64,000 nt of DNA from Rhizobium sp. Pop5 (GTDB lineage Bacteria; Pseudomonadota; Alphaproteobacteria; Rhizobiales; Rhizobiaceae). Location of the stretch: positions 1,612,001 to 1,676,000 of the forward strand of contig NZ_CP099399.1 of assembly GCF_024721175.1 (NCBI RefSeq), read 5' to 3'. The position numbers and the translations under genes are program-made. The stretch's first letter is position 1; each line of letters opens with the position of its first letter. The notes below the pieces were generated by a model, which made no database searches, had not been told where the DNA came from, and worked only from the letters and a program-made list of their open reading frames with translations. Below, in pieces: positions 34,840 to 46,651 of this stretch.

Positions 34840-37757
34840 TCCGCCGCGACCGCCTTCTTGGCCGGCCGCCGTTCCAGCAACTCCTTGAGGAACTGCCCGG
34901 TGTAGGAGCGCTTCTCCTTGACGATCGTCTCCGGCGTGCCGACAGCCACGATCTCGCCGCCGCCATCGCCGCCTTCGGGCCCGAAGTCGAGGATCCAGTC
35001 GGCCGTCTTGATGACTTCGAGATTATGCTCGATCACCACGACCGAATTGCCCTGGTTGACCAGTTCGTGCAGCATTTCGAGCAGCTTGGCGACGTCGTGG
35101 AAATGCAGGCCGGTCGTCGGTTCGTCGAGAATGTAGAGCGTGCGTCCCGTCGAGCGTTTCGACAGTTCCTTGGCGAGCTTGACGCGCTGCGCTTCGCCGC
35201 CCGAGAGTGTATTGGCCTGCTGGCCGACCTTGATATAGCCGAGACCGACATCTTTCAGCGATTGCAACTTGTCGCGCACGGCAGGCACCGCTGCGAAGAA
35301 GTCGACGCCTTCCTCCACCGTCATGTCGAGCACGTCGGCGATCGACTTCTGCTTGAAAGTGACGTCGAGAGTTTCCCTGTTATAGCGCTTGCCGTGGCAG
35401 ACGTCGCAGGTGACGTAGACATCGGGCAGGAAATGCATCTCGATCTTGATGACGCCGTCGCCCTGGCAGGCCTCGCAGCGTCCGCCCTTGACGTTGAAGG
35501 AGAAACGGCCGGGCTGATAGCCGCGCGCCTTGGCTTCCGGCAGGCCGGCGAACCAGTCTCGGATCGGCGTGAAGGCACCGGTATAGGTCGCGGGGTTCGA
35601 GCGCGGCGTGCGGCCGATCGGCGACTGGTCGATATCGATCACCTTGTCGATATGCTCGAAACCGTCGATCCGGTCGTGGTCAGCAGGAATTTCACGCGCG
35701 CCCATCACACGGCGTGCCGCCGACTTATAAAGCGTCTCGATCAGGAAGGTGGATTTGCCGCCGCCGGAAACGCCGGTCACCGCCGTGAACACGCCGAGCG
35801 GAATCGAGGCCGTGACATTCTTCAGATTGTTGCCGCGCGCGCCGATCACCTTGATCTCGCGGCCCTTCTTCGGCTTACGGCGCTCATCGGGAACGGGAAC
35901 GCCGAGTTCGCCCGAGAGATATTTGCCGGTCAGCGACTTCGGATTGGCCATGATATCCTGCGGCGTGCCGTGCGCGATGATCTGGCCGCCGTGAATGCCG
36001 GCCGCCGGGCCGATATCGACCACGTCGTCGGCCGTCAGGATCGCATCCTCGTCATGTTCGACGACAATGACGGTATTGCCGATGTCGCGCAGGTGCTTCA
36101 GCGTGTCGAGCAGCCGGGCATTGTCCCTCTGATGCAGGCCGATCGACGGTTCGTCGAGCACGTAGAGCACGCCCGTCAATCCCGAGCCGATCTGCGACGC
36201 AAGACGGATGCGCTGGCTTTCGCCGCCTGACAAGGTGCCTGAGTTGCGCGACAGGCTGAGATATTCCAGGCCGACATCGTTGAGGAAGCGCAACCGGTCG
36301 CGGATCTCCTTGAGAATGCGCACGGCGATTTCGTTCTGCTTGGCGTTGAAGGTCGCCGGCAGCGCCTCGAACCAGTCGCGTGCGATGCGGATCGACATCT
36401 CCGTGACTTCGCCGATATGCAGCTTGTTGATCTTCACGGCGAGCGCTTCCGGCTTCAGGCGATAGCCGTTGCAGGCCGGGCAGGGAGCGGCCGACATGAA
36501 GCGCTCGATATCCTCGCGCGCCCAAGCCGAATCCGTTTCCTTCCAGCGGCGCTCGAGATTGGTGATAATACCTTCGAAATTCTTGTGGGTCGTATAGGAG
36601 CGCGCGCCGTCGGCGTAGTGGAACTCGATCTTGTCGTCGGTGCCGTTGAGGATGACGTCCTTGGCTTGGTCGGACAGATCGTTCCAGCGGGTCCCGAGCT
36701 TGAAGCCGTAATGTTTGCCGAGTGCTTCCAGCGTCTGGTTGTAATAGGGCGACGTCGACTTGGCCCAGGGGGCGATCGCCCCGTCGCGCAACGTCCGCTC
36801 GGGCTCGGGCACGATCAGATCGGCGTCGATCTTCTGCTGCGCCCCGAGGCCGTCGCAGGTGGGGCAGGCGCCGAAGGGATTGTTGAAGGAAAACAGCCTG
36901 GGCTCGATCTCCGGAATGGTGAAGCCCGAGACCGGGCAGGCGAACTTCTCCGAAAACAGTACGCGCTCATGCGTTTCGTTCAGCGACTTGTTGGCCGAGC
37001 CGCCGGCCGCCGTCTCTTCCGGCGGCAGCGGCTTGTCGGCGAATTCGGCGACCGCCAGCCCGTCTGCAAGCTTCAGGCTGGTTTCCAGGCTGTCGGCGAG
37101 GCGCGCCGAGACGTCGGAGCGCACGACGATGCGGTCGACCACCACGTCGATGTCGTGCTTGTATTTCTTGTCGAGAACAGGCGCCTCGGCAATCTCGTAG
37201 AACTGGCCGTCGACCTTGACGCGCTGGAAGCCCTTCTTCATCAGCTCCGCCAGTTCTTTCTTGTATTCGCCCTTGCGTCCGCGCACGAGCGGCGCGAGGA
37301 TGTAAAGACGGGTTCCCTCGCCGAAATCGAGAATGCGGTCGACCATCTGGCTGACGGTCTGGCTTTCGATCGGCAGGCCCGTCGCCGGCGAATAGGGAAC
37401 GCCGACGCGGGCAAAAAGCAGGCGCATATAGTCGTAGATCTCGGTGACGGTGCCGACCGTCGAGCGCGGGTTGCGCGATGTGGTCTTCTGCTCGATCGAG
37501 ATCGCCGGCGACAGTCCGTCGATCTGGTCGACATCGGGCTTCTGCATCATTTCGAGGAACTGACGGGCATAGGCCGACAGGCTTTCGACATAGCGCCGCT
37601 GGCCTTCGGCATAGATCGTGTCGAAGGCGAGCGAGGATTTGCCGGAACCCGAAAGACCGGTCATCACGATCAGCTTGTTGCGCGGCAGATCGAGATCGAT
37701 GCCCTTCAGATTGTGCTCGCGCGCGCCGCGGATGGAGATCGTCTTCAGTTCGCTCAT
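34836..37757 (-). CDS. uvrA: Excinuclease ABC subunit A
   Basis: A 973-residue DNA-damage recognition ATPase of nucleotide excision repair. Two ABC modules are present: Walker [10 protein letters not shown] near residue 32 and GVSGGGKST near 660, with signatures LSGGESQR and LSGGEAQR. The C-terminal zinc module CEACQGDGV...CDVC is complete. In the first zinc module the usual CPxC pair reads CPVS at residues 274-277, so one ligand is Ser, while the partner pair CPTC is intact. Divergent from ssb with an SOS box between them. Confidence 0.97.
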   Translation of the reverse strand: MSELKTISIRGAREHNLKGIDLDLPRNKLIVMTGLSGSGKSSLAFDTIYAEGQRRYVESLSAYARQFLEMMQKPDVDQIDGLSPAISIEQKTTSRNPRSTVGTVTEIYDYMRLLFARVGVPYSPATGLPIESQTVSQMVDRILDFGEGTRLYILAPLVRGRKGEYKKELAELMKKGFQRVKVDGQFYEIAEAPVLDKKYKHDIDVVVDRIVVRSDVSARLADSLETSLKLADGLAVAEFADKPLPPEETAAGGSANKSLNETHERVLFSEKFACPVSGFTIPEIEPRLFSFNNPFGACPTCDGLGAQQKIDADLIVPEPERTLRDGAIAPWAKSTSPYYNQTLEALGKHYGFKLGTRWNDLSDQAKDVILNGTDDKIEFHYADGARSYTTHKNFEGIITNLERRWKETDSAWAREDIERFMSAAPCPACNGYRLKPEALAVKINKLHIGEVTEMSIRIARDWFEALPATFNAKQNEIAVRILKEIRDRLRFLNDVGLEYLSLSRNSGTLSGGESQRIRLASQIGSGLTGVLYVLDEPSIGLHQRDNARLLDTLKHLRDIGNTVIVVEHDEDAILTADDVVDIGPAAGIHGGQIIAHGTPQDIMANPKSLTGKYLSGELGVPVPDERRKPKKGREIKVIGARGNNLKNVTASIPLGVFTAVTGVSGGGKSTFLIETLYKSAARRVMGAREIPADHDRIDGFEHIDKVIDIDQSPIGRTPRSNPATYTGAFTPIRDWFAGLPEAKARGYQPGRFSFNVKGGRCEACQGDGVIKIEMHFLPDVYVTCDVCHGKRYNRETLDVTFKQKSIADVLDMTVEEGVDFFAAVPAVRDKLQSLKDVGLGYIKVGQQANTLSGGEAQRVKLAKELSKRSTGRTLYILDEPTTGLHFHDVAKLLEMLHELVNQGNSVVVIEHNLEVIKTADWILDFGPEGGDGGGEIVAVGTPETIVKEKRSYTGQFLKELLERRPAKKAVAAE

Positions 37758-37881
37758 CGTCTCTGCTTTGGTTTTCTGGATAACAGCCCTTATTTAGTGA
37801 TGCCGACCGGCGAGTCGAGGCTGAATATCCTGGAAGGCTCAAGGTTTTCGATTCTGTTGACAGGATCATACGGATAAATTA

Positions 37882-37896
37882 GAACAAATAAAGAAC
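37882..37896. promoter_or_regulatory. LexA (SOS) box shared by uvrA and ssb
   Basis: GAAC, seven bases (AAATAAA), GAAC: an exact match to the direct-repeat SOS box of alphaproteobacteria (GTTC-N7-GTTC on the other strand). It lies 125 bp from the uvrA start and about 144 bp from the ssb start. Confidence 0.85.
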
Positions 37897-38039
37897 AAAA
37901 TTCCTGATGAATGCATGCGGCTTTCTGATGGGATAAACATGTGGATTAAAGACCGTTCACGCGCATCGGCGGTCCCTATGGTTTAAGGTGCGGTGATCGA
38001 TTAACGCCGCCGGGCAGGGCGGCAGGCAGGGTGAAAAGC

Positions 38040-38558
38040 ATGGCTGGTAGCGTAAACAAGGTAATTCTGGTTGGAAACGTGGGTGCAGACCCCGAAATCC
38101 GCCGTACTCAGGATGGCCGGCCGATCGCCAATCTTCGTATCGCGACCTCGGAGACCTGGCGCGACCGTAATTCGGGCGAGCGCCGCGAAAAGACCGAATG
38201 GCACACTGTCGTCGTCTTTAACGAAGGCCTCTGCAAGGTTGTCGAGCAATATGTGAAGAAGGGCGCCAAGCTCTATATCGAAGGCCAGCTGCAGACCCGC
38301 AAGTGGCAGGATCAGCAGGGCCAGGACCGCTACTCGACGGAAGTCGTGCTGCAGGGCTTCAGCTCGACGCTGACGATGCTCGACGGCCGCGGCGATGGCG
38401 GCGGTGCAAGCTCCGGCTTCAGCGGCGGCCGCGGTGGTAGCAGCAACAACGATTATGGCGACGATTACGGCGCCCCGTCATCGTCCTCATCATCAAACCG
38501 TGGCGGCGGTGGCGGCGGCAACTTCTCGCGCGATCTCGACGACGACATTCCGTTCTGA
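38040..38558 (+). CDS. ssb: Single-stranded DNA-binding protein
   Basis: A 172-residue SSB. The OB fold covers about residues 1-112 ([14 protein letters not shown], then [10 protein letters not shown] and [13 protein letters not shown]). A Gly/Ser-rich linker follows, and the acidic tip ends DDDIPF, the docking site for repair and replication partners. The ATG at 38040 begins MAGSVNK, as in other rhizobial SSBs. Divergent from uvrA behind a shared SOS box, as in Escherichia coli. Confidence 0.97.
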   Translation: MAGSVNKVILVGNVGADPEIRRTQDGRPIANLRIATSETWRDRNSGERREKTEWHTVVVFNEGLCKVVEQYVKKGAKLYIEGQLQTRKWQDQQGQDRYSTEVVLQGFSSTLTMLDGRGDGGGASSGFSGGRGGSSNNDYGDDYGAPSSSSSSNRGGGGGGNFSRDLDDDIPF

Positions 38559-38587
38559 TCGGCCGTTACTGGCTTTACGAGTACCAG

Positions 38588-38628
38588 AGAGCATGACGTC
38601 TTTGCGGGCGTCATGCTCTTTTTCTTTG
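38588..38628 (+). terminator. Terminator of ssb
   Basis: AGAGCATGACG and CGTCATGCTCT form an 11-bp stem with a 10-base loop, followed by CTTTTTCTTT, 30 bp after the ssb stop. It may also serve the convergent MarC gene. Confidence 0.9.
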
Positions 38629-38650
38629 ATCTCGCGGCAACCGCGCTTTT

Positions 38651-39298
38651 TCAGTGCGGCGTCGCGCTGATGAGATTGAGCGCTGCTTTCGCGCCGTCGA
38701 CGACGAATTGCACGGCGAGCGCGGCGAGAATGACGCCGAGAAGCCGCGTCAGGATGGCCCGGCCGGTAACGCCGAGGAAACGGTCGAGCCTCTCTGCGAC
38801 CAGCAGCATCAGCAACGTCAGCAACAGGTTGGCGGCGATGACGGCGATGAACTGCGCTTTTTCCACGGTGGTCGCCAGCGTGCCGGCAAGCAGGATCGTT
38901 GCCGAGATCGCGCCGGGGCCGGCAATCAGCGGCAGGGCGAGGGGGAAGACGGCGATATTTTCGATATGGTCCTTGGTGACGGCCACCTCCGAGGCCTTCT
39001 CCTTGCGCTCCTGCCGTCTCTCGAAGACCATCTCGAACGCGATCCAGAAGAGCAGAAGACCGCCGGCGACGCGGAAAGCGCCGATCGAGATCCCGAGCAC
39101 GCCAAGCACGCCTGCACCGAACAGGGCGAAGACGGCCAGGATGATGAAGGCGATGGTCGAGCCGCGTAGCGCCACTTGCGTGCGCTCGGCTCGGCTCATG
39201 CCCGTCGTCAGCCCCAGGAAGATGGGTGCGAGCCCCGGCGGATCGATAGTGACGATAAGCGTCGTGAAGGCGTTGATCAGTTGGTCGGCGCTTGCCAT
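38651..39298 (-). CDS. MarC family integral membrane protein
   Basis: A 215-residue inner-membrane protein with about six helices. The family signatures are IDPPGLAPIFLGLT near residue 18 and PLALPLIAGPGAISATILL near 110. MarC proteins have no established transport role despite the name. The ATG at 39298 follows AGGAG; the open frame upstream to 39496 has no family resemblance. It is convergent with ssb and divergent from gyrA. Confidence 0.9.
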   Translation of the reverse strand: MASADQLINAFTTLIVTIDPPGLAPIFLGLTTGMSRAERTQVALRGSTIAFIILAVFALFGAGVLGVLGISIGAFRVAGGLLLFWIAFEMVFERRQERKEKASEVAVTKDHIENIAVFPLALPLIAGPGAISATILLAGTLATTVEKAQFIAVIAANLLLTLLMLLVAERLDRFLGVTGRAILTRLLGVILAALAVQFVVDGAKAALNLISATPH

Positions 39299-39524
39299 CG
39301 TCTCTCCTGAACCCCATATGCATGGCTGGGTTTTCGTGATTGTGAAGCGGGGATTCTGATTTGGCAAATACGCCGCGGCGGATCTTCGGGTCCAGCCGCG
39401 CAAACCGCATGTTTTACCCTTTTTAAGCCGCAAAAGCCTGTTCAAAACGCTGTGTGAAATTGGCGCGGGAACAGGCTTTCCGCTATAAATCTTCAAGTGA
39501 TTCTAGAAGAGATCGTGATCTGTT

Positions 39525-42323
<2,799 letters not shown>

Positions 42324-42343
42324 TTCGCGACACTCTCATTCTG

Positions 42344-42372
42344 AACCGGGCGGCCCCTGCCGCCCGGTTTTT
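42344..42372 (+). terminator. Terminator of gyrA
   Basis: AACCGGGCGG and CCGCCCGGTT form a 10-bp stem followed by TTTTTT, 21 bp after the gyrA stop. Confidence 0.93.
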
Positions 42373-42417
42373 TAATGCGCTATGAAGGACTTGCCGATTC
42401 ATCCGAGGGGGAATGTT

Positions 42418-43911
42418 GTGGGCAGGTGGACAAGGCGAGGGGTGCTTGCGGGCATTTCGGCCGCCGCGGGAGTTGCCGCGGGCGGTTATCTCATGCAGCC
42501 CGAGAGCGATGCAGGACCGGTCTTTCCAACGGAAATTCCCGCCAAAGACGGGGCAACCATTCTCAACGATGCGGGAGAGCTGACGCCGACGCGGGTCGCC
42601 ACCCATATGACCGTCAGGGAACCGCCGCAGGAGGCGACGATCGACCGGTTGCGTAGCGCGCTTTCGGCGGCGGTCAACGCAAACAGGCCCTTCATCGCCA
42701 GCGCCGCGCGCCATTCGATGGGCGGCCAGAGTCTTGTCGAGAGCGGCACGGCGCTGACGCTCGATCAGGATTGGCTGGAGGCCGATACATCAGCCCGGAC
42801 TTATCGCGTCGCTGCCGGCACGCGCTGGTCGACGGTGATAGCGAGGCTCGATGCCATTGGCTTTTCGCCCGCCGTCATGCAGTCCAACAATGACTTTGGA
42901 GTCGCCAGCACCTTTTCGGTCAATGCGCATGGCTGGCCGGTGCCGTTCAGCGGTTGCGGCAGCACGGTTCGCTCCATCAGGCTGATGACGGCGGATGGCG
43001 ATCTGCTGACCTGCTCGCGCACGGAAAACACCGAACTCTTCAATCACGCCATGGGCGGATACGGCCTTTTCGGGGTCATCACCGAGCTTGAGCTCGATAT
43101 GGTGCCCAACGTGCTGTTGCAGCCGACCTTCGAGCATCTTGCCGGCGAGGATCTTGGGCGGCGCTTTGCCGAGATGCTCAAGAGCGACGGCTCGATCAAC
43201 ATGGCCTATGGCCGCATGGATGTTTCGCTCGACCGGTTCTTCGAGGATGCGCTGCTGATTACCTATCGCGCCACGCCGGATCAGACGAACATACCTGCGG
43301 CTGCCGGTTCCGGTATTGTCAGCCATGTCTCGCGCGGAATCTTTCGGGCGCAGCTCGGCTCGGACGCTGCCAAGCATTTCCGCTGGTGGACCGAAGCTGT
43401 CATCGGCCCGCCGATCGCGAGGCAAGCGACGCGCAACAGCCTGATGAACGAACCCGTCATCACGCTCGACGACCGTGATCCGTCCCGCACGGATATCCTG
43501 CATGAATATTTCGTATCGCCGGCGCGTTTTGCCGATTTCGTCGCGGCTTGCCGCGATGTTATCCCGGCATCCTACCAGCAGCTCCTGAACATTACGCTGC
43601 GTTATGTGAATACCGATCGGGACAGCATACTGGCTTACGCTACGGAATCCCGGATCGCCGCCGTCATGCTCTTCTCGCAGGAAAAAACGGTGAGGGGCGA
43701 GGCCGATATGCACAGGATGACCGAGGCGCTGATCGAGCGCGTGCTTGACATCGGCGGCAGCTATTATCTGCCTTATCGGCCGCATGCCCGGCCGGATCAG
43801 TTCATACGTGCCTATCCGCGCGCCGGGGAATTTGCAGCGGCCAAGCGGCGGCTGGATCCCGGCCTCACCTTCCGCAATCATTTCTGGGATCGCTATCTCG
43901 GAAGCCTCTAA
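42418..43911 (+). CDS. FAD-linked oxidase with Tat signal
   Basis: A 497-residue protein of the PCMH/FAD_binding_4 group. The flavin fold covers about residues 60-240 with ARHSMGGQS near 98 and NDFGVASTFSVNAHGWPVP near 160. The end NHFWDRYLGSL resembles aldonolactone oxidases. The GTG at 42418 was chosen: AGGGGG lies just before it and it puts TRRGVLAG, a twin-arginine export signal, at the N-terminus. An ATG at 42382 would sit against the gyrA terminator without a ribosome site. It is first in a four-gene set of unknown purpose. Substrate unknown. Confidence 0.82.
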   Translation: MGRWTRRGVLAGISAAAGVAAGGYLMQPESDAGPVFPTEIPAKDGATILNDAGELTPTRVATHMTVREPPQEATIDRLRSALSAAVNANRPFIASAARHSMGGQSLVESGTALTLDQDWLEADTSARTYRVAAGTRWSTVIARLDAIGFSPAVMQSNNDFGVASTFSVNAHGWPVPFSGCGSTVRSIRLMTADGDLLTCSRTENTELFNHAMGGYGLFGVITELELDMVPNVLLQPTFEHLAGEDLGRRFAEMLKSDGSINMAYGRMDVSLDRFFEDALLITYRATPDQTNIPAAAGSGIVSHVSRGIFRAQLGSDAAKHFRWWTEAVIGPPIARQATRNSLMNEPVITLDDRDPSRTDILHEYFVSPARFADFVAACRDVIPASYQQLLNITLRYVNTDRDSILAYATESRIAAVMLFSQEKTVRGEADMHRMTEALIERVLDIGGSYYLPYRPHARPDQFIRAYPRAGEFAAAKRRLDPGLTFRNHFWDRYLGSL

Positions 43912-43920
43912 GGAGATCAT

Positions 43921-44328
43921 ATGTCCAGGCTTCGGCTGATCGCTGTGCTTTATACCGTAGCCCTGCTTTTTGCGGCGGCGTTGAATTATATTCCAGGACT
44001 AACGGATGCCGAGGGGCGGTCTTTCGGCATCTTCGCCCTCGATATCTATGATGACAGTCTGCACCTTGCCTCGGCCGCCTGGGCCGGCATCGCGGCATTT
44101 ATATCAGCCCGGGCCTCGAGAAATTTCCTCTTCTATTTCGGCTTGCTCTATTTCAGCGACGGCCTGCTCGGGCTGATCACTGGATCGGGCTACCTCGACC
44201 TCGGCATCGTCAATTACGGCATCCAGGATATTCCCTTCACCTTCAAGATCCTGGCAAACCTGCCGCATCTCTTTCTCGGCGGTGCCGCGATCGCTTCCAG
44301 CTACATCTTCCGTCGCGAGGCGCCTTGA
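43921..44328 (+). CDS. Small integral membrane protein, possibly DUF4383-like
   Basis: A 135-residue protein with four hydrophobic helices and short loops, including LDIYDDSLHLASAAWAG, which resembles the DUF4383 family of four-helix proteins. AAGGAG precedes the ATG and the gene starts 9 bp after the FAD oxidase. Its TGA overlaps the next ATG by one base. A role as membrane partner of the oxidase is possible but unsupported. Confidence 0.72.
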   Translation: MSRLRLIAVLYTVALLFAAALNYIPGLTDAEGRSFGIFALDIYDDSLHLASAAWAGIAAFISARASRNFLFYFGLLYFSDGLLGLITGSGYLDLGIVNYGIQDIPFTFKILANLPHLFLGGAAIASSYIFRREAP

Positions 44329-45401
44329 TGCGGCGCCTGCTGAAAATCATCGGCTGGCTTCTGGCCTTCCCAGTCGTTGTCATCCTGTTGCTGCTCAGCC
44401 CGGTCGCCTACGTCGAGACCGCCTGCCATGCCGATCCGGAGCCCGATAGCTACAAGCCGCTGATATCGGAGCCGGAATTCCGCCGGCCGGAGGCCAATAC
44501 CTATCTCACCTATCCGGAATGGCATATCGTCTATGCCTATGACGGCCTCGCCGAGACCCTGAAGACCGGAGATGAATATGGCTTCGACTATATCTCCAGC
44601 GTTCGGGATTTCTGGGCCGCTGATTGCGCGCTGACCCGGATCGCCGATCGTCACGGCGGCGCCGATAGTCAGACTCGGATGATGATCGCCACCATCGGCG
44701 TCAGCTTCACGCTCGAAATGGGCCTGAAAGCTGCCTATGAGGAAACCGTGGGGCGGGCGTTGGCGCTTTGGCGCGGCAGCGAGAAGACGCCGCAGGACAT
44801 CGTTGCCCGCGAGATGGCGATCGATTACGCGGCCTTCCTGCGTCAGACCCCATGGTACAAATATCCCTTCCAGCCCTGGATCGACAGGCTTTGGGCCGCT
44901 TCGATGGAGGAGGCGATGCGCGGCTGGGAGCGGCGGCTGGCGCTCGGTGGTGAATGGCGCACCAAGATCGCCTATGCCGGCATGATTGCCGGTGCCGTGG
45001 CCGCAACCGGCGAGGCGAAGCTGACGATCCGATCGGTTATCTCAGGCCTGCCGGCCAATACGCTTTCTGTAATACCCGATGTGTCTGTCATATCAGACGG
45101 AGCTGACGGCGTGCTGATCGAGACGCCGCGATACGATCGCTTCACCCATATCCTCGCCGAAATCACCAGAGCCGGCGGCACAATCCGCGAGATTGCTGGC
45201 AATGACGAGATCATGGTGTCGTTAATCGTACCTTCCGGCTCTGTGCAGAACGATCTGCCCGGCGAGGTGATTACACGCCTCGCGCGGGCCGGCTTCGCTA
45301 GCGACCGCCTGCTTCTGTCAGTCGACATGGCGGATCTCTCGCTTTTGCTGCGGGACCGGCAGATTGCCGATCCCGGCCTCGAGCATATATTCGATTTCTG
45401 A
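44328..45401 (+). CDS. Membrane-anchored protein of unknown function
   Basis: A 357-residue protein I do not recognise. One N-terminal transmembrane helix (about residues 5-27) is followed by a soluble domain that should lie outside the inner membrane. Features include TYLTYPEWHIVYAYDG near 57, a tyrosine-rich stretch WYKYPFQPW near 180, and a C-terminal half with beta-strand character. Translation is coupled to the preceding gene through TGATG. The position suggests a shared function with the exported FAD oxidase. Confidence 0.75.
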   Translation: MRRLLKIIGWLLAFPVVVILLLLSPVAYVETACHADPEPDSYKPLISEPEFRRPEANTYLTYPEWHIVYAYDGLAETLKTGDEYGFDYISSVRDFWAADCALTRIADRHGGADSQTRMMIATIGVSFTLEMGLKAAYEETVGRALALWRGSEKTPQDIVAREMAIDYAAFLRQTPWYKYPFQPWIDRLWAASMEEAMRGWERRLALGGEWRTKIAYAGMIAGAVAATGEAKLTIRSVISGLPANTLSVIPDVSVISDGADGVLIETPRYDRFTHILAEITRAGGTIREIAGNDEIMVSLIVPSGSVQNDLPGEVITRLARAGFASDRLLLSVDMADLSLLLRDRQIADPGLEHIFDF

Positions 45402-45421
45402 CCTATCGGATGGGTGACGCC

Positions 45422-45724
45422 ATGATGAGGCGACTGGCACGCGGGACGAGCATTGCGATTGCGGTCGTTGCCGCGGTCTTCATGCTGTTTGCGGTCGTCT
45501 TTGCGGCAACGGGCGAGGCGCCGGCCGCCATGGTCTTTACCGTGCGCGGCATGGACCCTGCCGCCTTGCCGGACGGAGTCGCCATTCTTCGATGGGATAG
45601 AGGTTTTGCCGTGGTGACGGGCGAGCGGGCCGATTATATCAGGGCGCTTTATGTCAACGGCGCATTTCTCGTTCTGCCGGTGCGAAAGGGCGGCTGCCTG
45701 GCGTTTCGCCCGGCATCGAGCTGA
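45422..45724 (+). CDS. Small membrane-anchored protein of unknown function
   Basis: A 100-residue protein with an N-terminal hydrophobic helix and a short domain containing VRGMDPAALPDGVAILRWD. The ATG at 45422 follows GGTGA; an ATG at 45410 is an alternative giving 104 residues. It is 20 bp behind the preceding gene and is the last of the four-gene set. No family recognised. Confidence 0.65.
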   Translation: MMRRLARGTSIAIAVVAAVFMLFAVVFAATGEAPAAMVFTVRGMDPAALPDGVAILRWDRGFAVVTGERADYIRALYVNGAFLVLPVRKGGCLAFRPASS

Positions 45725-45757
45725 GAAAAAAGCCGGAGGCTGGGTGCATCCGGCTTT
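45725..45757 (-). terminator. Terminator of the small membrane-protein genes
   Basis: AAAGCCGGA and TCCGGCTTT form a 9-bp stem. On the minus strand it is followed by TTTTTTCTC, placing it after the gene ending at 45810. It is also adjacent to the convergent gene's stop. Confidence 0.85.
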
Positions 45758-45809
45758 GAATGGCCTCGGCGACGGAAGGGTGTCGCCTGAGGTGGGGAAG
45801 AGAGTGATA

Positions 45810-45944
45810 TCAGAATGCGCTATGTTTTTCGTTCAGCGCCTTGACTTCCTCGGTCTCACGTCTGAGCGCTGAAATCGTCGAGGCCACGGACACTATGAAC
45901 ATGACGCTGATGAGGGCTGTGAGCACTGTCAAGATCGTGAACAT
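45810..45944 (-). CDS. 44-residue membrane protein of unknown function
   Basis: A very short gene. The protein has one hydrophobic helix (residues about 2-26, starting MFTILTVLTALISVMF) and a charged tail LRRETEEVKALNEKH. GGAAAGGA lies at the right distance before the ATG. It is 36 bp behind another tiny membrane-protein gene on the same strand and has a strong terminator after it. Those three signals, rather than similarity, support it as real. Confidence 0.7.
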   Translation of the reverse strand: MFTILTVLTALISVMFIVSVASTISALRRETEEVKALNEKHSAF

Positions 45945-45980
45945 AGGCATTCCTTTCCTGGGGAGTTGCGTTCTCGCCCC

Positions 45981-46136
45981 TCAGTACTGGCCCACCACGG
46001 CCGTGCGGGCCGAAGCATAGGGGCCATAAACCTTGGACGTATCGACCTTCTGATCATAGAGCGCGACGGTTGCGGTGAGCATGCCGGTGACCATTGCCAT
46101 CCAGAGCACGTTAATCATCGTAATCTTGCCGGGCAT
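45981..46136 (-). CDS. 51-residue membrane protein of unknown function
   Basis: The protein begins MPGKITMINVLWMAMVTGML, forming one membrane helix, and continues with a soluble tail containing KVYGPYASART. AGGAAGGA precedes the ATG at 46136. It is the first of a two-gene unit with the 44-residue protein. A copy of a 41-bp motif lies 106 bp upstream. Confidence 0.7.
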   Translation of the reverse strand: MPGKITMINVLWMAMVTGMLTATVALYDQKVDTSKVYGPYASARTAVVGQY

Positions 46137-46229
46137 CTTCGGTCCTTCCTGGCGCGCTTGTCGCATCTATGTCTCGGTTGAATGAACGCATCCGTGTGAA
46201 ATTGGTTCCGCCGGATGTTGAGCGGGTGT

Positions 46230-46454
46230 TTACCAAGCCAGATCTGAAGCGACTTTGAATGTCTCGTTCATCTGGCGTTCAGATTCGAAGCGCGTTTTGG
46301 AGGGCAACCGGCCCTGCGCGGCGCGCACGATCGCCGCATGCTCGGCAAGCTCCGGTCGGACCCAATTCACCTCGTAGCGATCGGCGAAATAGCCATAGGC
46401 CATCTCGGCGGCGAAGGAGAAAACAACGGCAAGTGCAACGAGCACGATCAGCAT
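46230..46454 (-). CDS. 74-residue membrane protein of unknown function
   Basis: The protein starts MLIVLVALAVVFSFAAEMAYG, a membrane helix, followed by a soluble part with ADRYEVNWVRPELAEH. The frame is open much further upstream, but the ATG at 46454 gives a sensible anchor. No strong ribosome site is visible. A second copy of the 41-bp motif lies 76 bp upstream of this start, and the first copy overlaps this gene's 3' end. Confidence 0.5.
   Translation of the reverse strand: MLIVLVALAVVFSFAAEMAYGYFADRYEVNWVRPELAEHAAIVRAAQGRLPSKTRFESERQMNETFKVASDLAW
46242..46282 (-). promoter_or_regulatory. 41-bp motif, copy A
   Basis: In the minus direction it carries blocks CTGAACG, GATGAA, CATTCAA and TTCAGAT with fixed spacing. 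It is 30/41 identical to copy B and lies 106 bp ahead of the 51-residue protein gene. Promoter or operator role is inferred from the position of both copies. Confidence 0.55.
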
Positions 46455-46529
46455 GGACTTGGTCTTTCGGAGAGCGCCGGATGCCGGGATGGCAACGGCC
46501 GACTTGACGATCCGAGTTAAGCAGATCGC

Positions 46530-46570
46530 ATCTGAAACGGCCTTGAATGGTCTATTCATCCACCGTTCAG
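46530..46570 (-). promoter_or_regulatory. 41-bp motif, copy B
   Basis: Same blocks and spacing as copy A (288 bp away). It lies 76 bp ahead of the 74-residue protein gene and, on the other strand, about 82 bp ahead of coaD, so it could act on either. Confidence 0.55.
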
Positions 46571-46651
46571 TCGCCCGGGGCCGTCCAGCCCAAATCACTT
46601 GCGAGAAGGCGGCATCCATGACAAAAGGCGTCAAACCAACGGCCGGGTCAG

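Noticed and set aside
35025..37877. Long plus-strand open frames opposite uvrA
   Set aside because: Shadow frames produced by codon bias of uvrA; no family resemblance.
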